Made by a program: the position numbers and the translations under genes. Positions 1 through 5,301 of a stretch of 5,983 nt of DNA are shown piece after piece (position 1 is the stretch's first letter; the number at the start of each line of letters is the position of its first letter). The notes below the pieces were generated by a model. That model saw nothing but the letters and a program-made list of their open reading frames with translations, was not told the origin of the DNA and did no database searches. This DNA is from Sphingomonadales bacterium (GTDB taxonomy: Bacteria; Pseudomonadota; Alphaproteobacteria; Sphingomonadales; Sphingomonadaceae). The stretch lies in assembly GCA_018971065.1 (NCBI GenBank), contig JAGWVC010000147.1, positions 1-5,983 on the forward strand. Direction: 5' to 3'.

Positions 1-309
1 GCCGAAATGCATCACCGGCTCCAGCCCGAACACCGGGCCATGAATGGCGCTGGCGCCCGAAAGCCCGGCGCCCGATTCGGCCACCGCCTGCATCATGATC
101 GCCGCCTCGGTAATGCCCAGCCCCGCACCGCCCACGCTTTCCGGCATGGCAATTCCCAGCCAGCCGTTCTCGGCAAATGCCTTGTGGAATTCCACCGGCC
201 ATTCGCCGCTGCGGTCATGCTCCAGCCAGTAGTCGTCGCCGAACTGCGCGCACAGCTTCAGCACCGCCTCGCGGATGTTCTGCTGGTCCTCGGTGAAGGT
301 GAAATCCAT
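1..309 (-). CDS. Acyl-CoA dehydrogenase, N-terminal part (truncated by window edge)
   Basis: FAD-dependent acyl-CoA dehydrogenases introduce an alpha,beta double bond into acyl-CoA thioesters and pass electrons to ETF; they act in the cytoplasm. Only the first 103 residues are in the window and the frame is open to base 1. The start MDFTFTEDQQNIREAV is the usual opening of the family's helical N-terminal domain. Residues 49-65 (GWLGIAMPESVGGAGLG) match the conserved 'GW.g...PE..GG.G' segment, followed by helix EAAIMMQAVAESGAG. The ATG at 309-307 is chosen because AGGAG lies 8 nt upstream; a GTG two codons earlier sits too close to that site. The gene diverges from the CoA transferase at 428 across 118 bp, so the two may share control and a pathway. 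The catalytic base and C-terminal domain are outside the window, so substrate class cannot be judged. Family call is firm; chain length or steroid/terpenoid specificity is unknown. Confidence 0.9.
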   Translation of the reverse strand, partial: MDFTFTEDQQNIREAVLKLCAQFGDDYWLEHDRSGEWPVEFHKAFAENGWLGIAMPESVGGAGLGITEAAIMMQAVAESGAGLSGASAIHGPVFGLEPVMHFG

Positions 310-373
310 GTCCACGGCTCCTGCAATGCGGCCCTGCCGCCTAGCAGCGAGCCGCGCCCAAGACAAGTCGCCA

Positions 374-397
374 AACCGTTATCGGTTCACCGTTCAC
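374..397. promoter_or_regulatory. Candidate operator: overlapping inverted and direct repeats in the divergent gap
   Basis: Bases 374-387 read AACCG-TTAT-CGGTT, a perfect 5-bp inverted repeat with a 4-nt centre. The right arm is reused in CGGT-TC-ACCG (383-392), and GTTCAC occurs twice, at 385-390 and 392-397. Such stacked half-sites between divergent genes are typical of a transcription-factor site. No regulator gene is in the window, so the binding protein is unknown. The arms are short and chance occurrence is possible. Confidence 0.3.
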
Positions 398-421
398 AAA
401 TCGGAATACCTGCGCTACAGC
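393..421 (+). promoter_or_regulatory. Possible promoter of the CoA transferase gene
   Basis: TTCACA (393-398, one mismatch to TTGACA) and TACAGC (416-421, three of six to TATAAT) are separated by 17 nt. Transcription from this pair would begin near 428, which is the ATG of the gene itself, and no Shine-Dalgarno is visible before that ATG. A leaderless or near-leaderless message would fit. The -35 overlaps the repeat cluster at 374-397. The -10 is weak, so this is tentative. Confidence 0.25.
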
Positions 422-427
422 CCCCGC

Positions 428-1618
428 ATGACCCAACCCAACAGAACCGGCCCGCTCGCAGGCATCCGCGTCGTCGATCTCACCAGCGTCGTGTTCGGCC
501 CCTACGCCACGCAAGTCATGGCCGACATGGGCGCCGACGTCATCAAGGTCGAACCGCCCGCCGGCGACAACACCCGCTGGATCACCACCGGCCCCGCCAC
601 CGGCATGGGCGGCATCTACGTCAACGCCAATCGCGGCAAGCGCAGCGTCATGCTCGATCTGCGCAGCCCCGAAGGCAAGCACGCGCTCAACGAACTGATC
701 AAGACCGCCGATGTCTTCATCCACTCGATGCGCGGCCCCGCCATCGCCAAGCTCGGCTTCGATTACGATGCGGTGAAGGCGCTGAACCCCGCCATCGTCT
801 ACACCAACTGCTACGGCTTCTCGCGGCGCGGCCCTTACGGCGGCAAGCCCGCCTATGACGACACCATCCAGGCCGAATGCGGCCTCACCCACGTCCAGGC
901 CCTGCTCAACGGCGAACCCGGCTTCGTCGCCACGATCATGGCGGATAAAGTTGCGGGCCTCACCGCGCTCTACGCGACGATGATGGCGCTGTTCCACCGC
1001 GAACGGACGGGCGAAGGGCAGGAGGTCGAGGTCACCATGTTCGAGGCGATGGCCGCGTTCATGCTGGTCGAACACGCCAACGGCGCGATGTTCACCCCCC
1101 AGATCACCCCCGCGCACTACCACCGCGTCGTCGCCCGCAACCGCCGCCCCTACAAGACGAAGGACGGCTACGTCGCCGCGCTGGTCTATAACGACAAGCA
1201 CTGGCAGGCCTTCACCAGCCGCATCCAGCCGCCGTGGAACCTGCCCGAATTCGACACACTGGCCGGCCGCGCGAAACAGATCGATCACGTCTACGGCCTG
1301 CTGGCCACCACCTTCCTCGAAAAGACCACGCAGGAATGGCTGGACCTGCTGGAAGAACTCCAGATTCCCGCCGCGCCGCTGCGCACCACCGACGAACTGT
1401 TCACCAACGAGCACCTGGAGGAGATCGGCTTCTTCGAGGAAATCGACACCCCGCAAGGCCCCACCAAATTCCCCGGCGTCCCCACCTGGTTCTCCGCCAC
1501 CCCCGGCAAGGTCCACGGCCCCGCCCCCACGCTGGGCGAAAACACCGCCGAAGTCCTTGCCGAACTCGGCCTTCCCGTGCCCGAACTGAAAGCGGCGGCC
1601 GGCGGCGGCGAGGATTGA
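428..1618 (+). CDS. Class III CoA transferase (CaiB/BaiF family)
   Basis: A 396-residue enzyme of the usual family length. Class III transferases move CoA between an acyl-CoA donor and a carboxylic acid through an aspartyl-CoA thioester; the family includes formyl-CoA transferase, carnitine CoA transferase and alpha-methylacyl-CoA racemase. Seen here: the N-terminal block RVVDLTSVVFGPYATQ running into ADMGADVIKVEPPAGD (residues 14-47), the CoA-binding NANRGKRSVMLDL (66-78), YDDTIQAECG (143-152) in which D144 aligns with the catalytic Asp, TGEGQEVEVTMFEA (194-207), and C-terminal IPAAPLRTTDEL (313-324) and GPAPTLGENT (364-373). The frame stays open upstream to an ATG at 275, but those 51 residues are unlike the family and overlap the divergent gene, so ATG 428 is preferred although it has no clear Shine-Dalgarno. 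The MFS gene follows after 90 bp on the same strand, suggesting joint use. Acid substrate and CoA donor are unknown. Confidence 0.93.
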   Translation: MTQPNRTGPLAGIRVVDLTSVVFGPYATQVMADMGADVIKVEPPAGDNTRWITTGPATGMGGIYVNANRGKRSVMLDLRSPEGKHALNELIKTADVFIHSMRGPAIAKLGFDYDAVKALNPAIVYTNCYGFSRRGPYGGKPAYDDTIQAECGLTHVQALLNGEPGFVATIMADKVAGLTALYATMMALFHRERTGEGQEVEVTMFEAMAAFMLVEHANGAMFTPQITPAHYHRVVARNRRPYKTKDGYVAALVYNDKHWQAFTSRIQPPWNLPEFDTLAGRAKQIDHVYGLLATTFLEKTTQEWLDLLEELQIPAAPLRTTDELFTNEHLEEIGFFEEIDTPQGPTKFPGVPTWFSATPGKVHGPAPTLGENTAEVLAELGLPVPELKAAAGGGED

Positions 1619-1631
1619 TGCCAGATTTGCT

Positions 1632-1679
1632 TTGACTCGCCGCGCCCTTGCGGCAACCTTGAACGGACGCACAGCGTCC
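1632..1679 (+). promoter_or_regulatory. Gap before the transporter gene: -35-like box and perfect 6-bp palindrome
   Basis: The 90-bp gap has TTGACT (1632-1637), a good -35 match, but at 17 nt only the poor -10 AACCTT (1655-1660). Downstream lies GGACGC-ACA-GCGTCC (1665-1679), a perfect 6-bp inverted repeat with a 3-nt centre, and a weaker GCCGC/GCGGC pair (1639-1654). No T-tract follows either, so a terminator is unlikely. The palindrome could be an operator or a leader hairpin ahead of the ribosome site at 1695-1702. Read-through from the CoA transferase gene remains possible. Confidence 0.25.
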
Positions 1680-1708
1680 CGGAACGAGGACCGCGAGGGG
1701 GAGTATAC

Positions 1709-2959
1709 ATGACCGTACAGAGCAAACCGGCCGGCTGGTATTACGGCTGGAACGTCGTCGCCGTCCTCATCGTCTCGCAGCTCGCGGCCAATGCGATGAC
1801 GTACTACTCGTTCCCGCTGTTCGTGCCGGTGTGGTCGGCGGAAATGCACGCGCCGCCGTCCGAATTCCACCTCTGCATCATGGCCATGCTGATCGGCGCC
1901 TCGCCCGCCTCGGTGCTGGCCGGCGCGCTGATCGACAAGTATCCGGCGCGGCTGCTGTTCGGCCTTGGCCTTGCCGGCATGGCGGTGTTCTATGCCGCCG
2001 TCAGCTTCGCCACCGCCCCCTGGCAGATCATCACGCTCTACGGCGTCATCGCCTCGGTCGCGCTGGTCATGTGTACCGCCGTCCCCGCCAACGCGGTGAT
2101 CGCCCGCTGGTTCAAGCGCAGCCTGGGGCTGGCGCTGGGCCTGTCCACCTGCGGCATCGGCCTTGCCGCCGCCGTCGTCCCCAAGCTGGTCGCCGCCGCG
2201 CTGCCCGATCTCGGCTGGCGCACGGTCTGGCGGATCAGCGCCGGCGTCGTCCTCCTTGTCGTGCTGCCGCTGGTCACGTCAGTGCTGCGCGATCGCCCTA
2301 CCGTGCGCGAAGGCTTCCACTACCTGAACGACGATGGCGCGGCGCCCGCCGCGCATGGCCACGGCGCCAGTACCGCCAACGCGAAGATCACCTATGGCCA
2401 GATCATGACCCGCGCGCCGTTCTGGATTCTGGTCATCGCCTATGTCGTGATGATCGGCTCGGGCACCGCGTTCATCCAGAACTTCGCGGTCTACGGCAAG
2501 ACGCGCGGCATCACCACCGGCGATGTCGGCTCGATGATCGCGGCGGTCGGCGTGGCCCACGTCTTCGCCGCGCTGATCATGGGCGTGCTGGCCGACCGGT
2601 TCGGCAACCGCCTGCCGCTGGCCGGCATGGCGCTTGCGGTCGTCGCCGGCATCGCCTGCCTCGCCTGGGGTCATTCGCTGCCGGTGCTGGTGCTGGGCGC
2701 CGGGCTGATCGGGCTCAACGCGGCGGTGTTCACCCCGCTGTCCTCGGCCATCGCCACCGAATTCGGCCCCGACGATTTCGGCAAGGCGTTCGGCCTCGCC
2801 ATGCTGTTCGTGCCGCTGACGCAGGTGTTCCCCTACCTCGTTGCCCGCCAGTTCGAAGCCAGCGGGAGCTACGCCGTCGGCATGGCCGCCTGCGCGGTGC
2901 TGCTGGTGCTCGTGTCGGCGCTGTCGCTCACCCTCAAGGAACGGCCGCGCACCGCCTGA
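1709..2959 (+). CDS. MFS transporter, oxalate/formate antiporter or monocarboxylate type
   Basis: A 416-residue inner-membrane protein with about 12 hydrophobic helices in two six-helix halves: roughly residues 14-34, 55-75, 82-100, 105-128, 139-162 and 173-192, a polar His/Ala-rich central loop (193-235), then 236-260, 272-293, 302-320, 325-348, 357-378 and 388-408. The MFS signature loop appears in both halves: GALIDKYPAR (72-81) between helices 2 and 3, and GVLADRFGNR (292-301) between helices 8 and 9. The opening YYGWNVVAV is typical of the oxalate/formate antiporter and monocarboxylate branch, which moves small organic acids. The ATG at 1709 is preceded by GAGGGGGAG at a proper distance (1695-1703). 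Location 90 bp behind a CoA transferase gene suggests uptake of the acid which that enzyme activates; this is inference. Drug or other solute export cannot be excluded. Confidence 0.9.
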   Translation: MTVQSKPAGWYYGWNVVAVLIVSQLAANAMTYYSFPLFVPVWSAEMHAPPSEFHLCIMAMLIGASPASVLAGALIDKYPARLLFGLGLAGMAVFYAAVSFATAPWQIITLYGVIASVALVMCTAVPANAVIARWFKRSLGLALGLSTCGIGLAAAVVPKLVAAALPDLGWRTVWRISAGVVLLVVLPLVTSVLRDRPTVREGFHYLNDDGAAPAAHGHGASTANAKITYGQIMTRAPFWILVIAYVVMIGSGTAFIQNFAVYGKTRGITTGDVGSMIAAVGVAHVFAALIMGVLADRFGNRLPLAGMALAVVAGIACLAWGHSLPVLVLGAGLIGLNAAVFTPLSSAIATEFGPDDFGKAFGLAMLFVPLTQVFPYLVARQFEASGSYAVGMAACAVLLVLVSALSLTLKERPRTA

Positions 2960-3010
2960 TGGCAGCGCGCGGCCGTCAACGCTAAACCTTATGGACGAGG
3001 AACCCAACCC

Positions 3011-3040
3011 CGTCCGTCCTGAGCTTGTCGAAGGACTGTA
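3011..3040. repeat. Sphingomonad-type dispersed intergenic repeat
   Basis: The core GTCCTGAGCTTGTCGAAGGAC (3016-3036) lies between two converging genes. From memory, near-identical elements occur in many copies between genes of sphingomonads and some other GC-rich bacteria. The arms GTCCT and AGGAC pair, and an inner CTT-GTCG-AAG can fold in an alternative structure. Only one copy is in this window, so its repetitive nature rests on recall. No target duplication or transposase is visible. Confidence 0.55.
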
Positions 3041-3049
3041 CTTTTCTTT
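3016..3049 (+). terminator. Possible terminator after the transporter gene, built on the repeat
   Basis: The inverted arms GTCCT/AGGAC (3016-3020, 3032-3036) are followed by TGTAC and then TTTTCTTT (3042-3049) on the plus strand, 57 nt beyond the transporter stop. The stem is short and the T-run starts 5 nt late and is broken by a C, so termination would be imperfect. A second inverted repeat, TTCGTT/AACGAA (3061-3066, 3074-3079), sits just beyond the stop of the opposing gene and might protect or end its message, but has no T-run on that strand. Confidence 0.35.
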
Positions 3050-3081
3050 GCTCTTCGCGCTTCGTTTCCAGAGAACGAACG

Positions 3082-5175
3082 TCAGAACCCCAGCCGGAAG
3101 CTCACCGACCCGCTGACATCGGCATCGCGCCCGGTCCCCCCGGTCGACTTTGCCGAGAACGACAGCACGCTCGCCGCCCCGGTCTTCACATCCAGATCCA
3201 GCCCGAACCGCCCCCAGTCGCGCGCCTCGGTCTGGGTGGCGAAGGCGAACGGCGCCAGCCCGCCCACCATGCTGCCGCGCATCGCATAGCTGCCGTCGTC
3301 GAAGCGGTGGACATATTCGCCGCTCAGCGCCAGTCGCGCCAGCCCCGCCACCGGCAGCGACGCACTCGCCCCCAGCCGCGCCTCATCGCCGGTGCGCCCG
3401 CTTTTCGCCACCGTCACCGGGAAGCCGCCGCCGGTTTCGGTATAGGCGTCGATCCGCGTATGGCTGTGGGCATAGGACAGATACGGCGACAGGCCGACGA
3501 CCCCGCCCAGCTTCAGCATGTCCTTCCAGTCCACCCGCGCGCGCAGCGCCCAGCTTTGCGCCGCCGGTGTCGCGGTCGAGGTGTCTACGCTGGCCCCATT
3601 GGTATAAGCGCGCGCCAGCCGCAGGTCCCAACTGGCGTAATAGCCCAGCACGCTCAGCGTCAGCGGCGAACCCGCCGGGGTCAGGTCGGCCTCGGCATCC
3701 AGATGCCAGCCATGCCCGCTGGCCTTGCCGCCCAGCGGCAGGTCGCGCGAAACGTGGCCATAGCCGCCGCCGAAGCCCACCCGCAGCCCCGGTGCCACGT
3801 CATGGCACAGGCCCACTTCGCCGAAATACTGCCGCCGGCGCGGATTGCCGCTGCCGCCCAGATCGCCGGTCGCCCACGCGCAGGACCCGCCCGGCAGGCC
3901 ATAGTCGTTCAGTGTGCGGTGGTGAGCGCCGTCCAGCGCCATCGCCATCGTGCTCGCCACGCCCGCCTGAAACGCGCCGTTCTGCCCCACCGTGCCCAGG
4001 AACGTCGTCACGCCGACCACGCCGGTGCCGCCGCCGCCTGACGTGCCGCCACTGGCCGAAAGCCGCGCGATATAGGCCTGCTCGGTCCCGCCCAGCTTCG
4101 CTTCGCCCACCAGCACGCTGCCGTCGTTGCTGACGGACTGCACCGAGTGGAAATCGCTGCCGCTGGCCACGGTCACGCCCTTGCCGGTCAGGTAGTCGCT
4201 GACCGATTTCATGCCGCCCGCCTGCGTCCACACGAACCCGGTCGAGACGATGCTGTTCGCGGTCGCCCCGGGCGTGTCCGCCGTGCCCACCACGATCGAA
4301 CCGTCGCCGTTCACACCATTGGCAAAGCTCGCCTTGCCGGTGCTCAGGAAACCAAGCCCCACCATGCCACCCGCCTGCGTCCAGCGGAACGCCTGCCCCT
4401 GCTCGGTGGCGTTGAATGAGGTGCCCACCACCACGCTGCCATCACTGGAAACGCCGTTCGCCTGGCTGAATGCCAGGAAGTTGGAGGCATCGCTCAACAG
4501 CCCCAGCGAGACCATGCCGCCGCCTGATGTCCAGCGGAACGCCTCGCTGCGGTGCGCGGCGGTCTTGCCCATGCCGACGATCACGCTGCCGTCGCTGCTG
4601 GCCGCCTGCGCCGAACCGCCGGTGAAGCCGGTCCCGGTCAGCTTGACCGGCGCGCCGCCGTCCACCCACTTCACCGCCTGGCTTACATTGGCGCTGTCGG
4701 TGCTCTCGCCGACCACGACATGTCCGTCGCCCGAAACCCCCCAGGCCCAGCTCAACTTCACCGAGGAAAGATCGCTCAGTACCGTCGCCGTCCCGGCCTT
4801 CCACATCACCGCTGCCGCGACGCTGCTGGAGGAACCGTTGCCGGCAATCACCGCGCCGTCGGTGGAAATGCCACGCGCTTCCCAGCCGGCGCTGGTGCCC
4901 GGCTTGGCCAGCAACTTCCAGCCGTTGGTGGCGTCGATGGTATAGGCATTGGTGCCGGTGTTGGTCGCGGCATTGATGGCGATGATCCTGCCGTCGCCCG
5001 AAACGATCGGCTCGAAGATCGATGGCGACGACGGCGCCCCGGTCAGGTCGCCCAGCCCGGTCAGCCCGCTGCTTGAAATGGCCGATGGCGGCGTCGTCCC
5101 GGCCAGTGCCGGGGAAGCGGCCAAGGTTGCAGCGATGAATCCAATCGTCCCAAACCGATAAATAAACTTGGCCAT
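3082..5175 (-). CDS. Autotransporter with HAF-repeat passenger domain
   Basis: A 697-residue exported protein (type V secretion). Residues 1-25 are a Sec signal peptide: a Lys/Arg-containing start, hydrophobic IGFIAATLAA, and an ALA-G cleavage site after A25. Residues 58-358 carry seven copies of a (V/I)SxDGxVVVG motif, as in the HAF extracellular repeat family. A Gly/Ser linker follows (376-386). Residues of about 400-697 form an autotransporter-type beta-barrel of alternating amphipathic strands that ends in SVSFRLGF, the terminal Phe expected for recognition by the BAM outer-membrane assembly machinery. C432 and C457 lie at the start of the barrel region and could form a disulfide. An in-frame ATG at 5235 would put a hydrophilic stretch before the signal peptide, so ATG 5175 is chosen; AGGGA lies 10 nt upstream, inside a hairpin. 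The gene converges on the transporter gene and lies behind an SDR gene on the same strand. What the passenger binds or does is unknown, and I see no protease catalytic motif. Confidence 0.88.
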   Translation of the reverse strand: MAKFIYRFGTIGFIAATLAASPALAGTTPPSAISSSGLTGLGDLTGAPSSPSIFEPIVSGDGRIIAINAATNTGTNAYTIDATNGWKLLAKPGTSAGWEARGISTDGAVIAGNGSSSSVAAAVMWKAGTATVLSDLSSVKLSWAWGVSGDGHVVVGESTDSANVSQAVKWVDGGAPVKLTGTGFTGGSAQAASSDGSVIVGMGKTAAHRSEAFRWTSGGGMVSLGLLSDASNFLAFSQANGVSSDGSVVVGTSFNATEQGQAFRWTQAGGMVGLGFLSTGKASFANGVNGDGSIVVGTADTPGATANSIVSTGFVWTQAGGMKSVSDYLTGKGVTVASGSDFHSVQSVSNDGSVLVGEAKLGGTEQAYIARLSASGGTSGGGGTGVVGVTTFLGTVGQNGAFQAGVASTMAMALDGAHHRTLNDYGLPGGSCAWATGDLGGSGNPRRRQYFGEVGLCHDVAPGLRVGFGGGYGHVSRDLPLGGKASGHGWHLDAEADLTPAGSPLTLSVLGYYASWDLRLARAYTNGASVDTSTATPAAQSWALRARVDWKDMLKLGGVVGLSPYLSYAHSHTRIDAYTETGGGFPVTVAKSGRTGDEARLGASASLPVAGLARLALSGEYVHRFDDGSYAMRGSMVGGLAPFAFATQTEARDWGRFGLDLDVKTGAASVLSFSAKSTGGTGRDADVSGSVSFRLGF
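4102..5004 (-). repeat. Seven tandem protein repeats in the autotransporter passenger
   Basis: The motif Asp residues fall at 61, 106, 150, 195, 245, 291 and 351, a spacing of 44-50 except for the last interval (60). In the first six units a Trp follows 19-25 residues later (W86, W125, W170, W215, W265, W316); the seventh has Tyr instead. Copies encoding FxWT..GGM are alike also at DNA level (4211-4230, 4364-4383, 4514-4533; steps of 153 and 150 bp), which suggests fairly recent duplication of the central units. Confidence 0.8.
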
Positions 5176-5184
5176 AATCGCAAA

Positions 5185-5210
5185 ATCCCTGTTGCAGAGC
5201 ACACAGGGAT
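5185..5210 (-). promoter_or_regulatory. Leader hairpin covering the autotransporter ribosome binding site
   Basis: On the minus strand ATCCCTGT (5210-5203) pairs perfectly with ACAGGGAT (5192-5185). Inside, after one bulged G, TGC pairs with GCA around a TCT loop, giving 11 base pairs in all. The 3' arm contains AGGGA, the only Shine-Dalgarno-like sequence before the ATG at 5175. Folding would hide it, so translational control is plausible. Four T residues after the stem are too few for a confident attenuator. Confidence 0.55.
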
Positions 5211-5301
5211 AAGTCGCCGCACCGCCGTCCGGCATCCCTCGAACCGGGGAGTCAGCCGCTGATAATCAATCGCATAACCTGCATCATCGCCGCCATCGCC
5301 G

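Noticed and set aside
275..427. N-terminal extension of the CoA transferase from ATG 275
   Set aside because: It would overlap the dehydrogenase start, and the added residues are not part of the family; the family's usual beginning fits ATG 428.
341..1870. Long open frame of 509 codons on the minus strand across the CoA transferase gene
   Set aside because: It is antisense to a clear enzyme, is rich in Arg, Gly, Asp and Val as expected from reading GC-biased codons backwards, matches no family I know, and runs into the next gene's start.
2991..3116. Small 41-codon frame containing PVRPELVEGL
   Set aside because: This peptide is just the translation of the common intergenic repeat and recurs as a spurious product in sphingomonad annotations; there is no convincing ribosome site, and it overlaps the end of the opposing gene.
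3025..4133. Two long plus-strand frames opposite the autotransporter barrel
   Set aside because: Both are low-complexity Arg/Pro/Ala-rich shadows of the GC-rich coding strand, without recognisable domains.
5176..5235. Earlier autotransporter start at ATG 5235
   Set aside because: It adds 20 hydrophilic residues with two Cys before an otherwise typical signal peptide, and its codons coincide with the leader hairpin.
5211..5301. Promoter for the autotransporter gene in the gap after the SDR stop
   Set aside because: I looked for -35/-10 pairs on the minus strand and found none convincing; TGAT-A-ATCA (5260-5268) is too short to call an operator.
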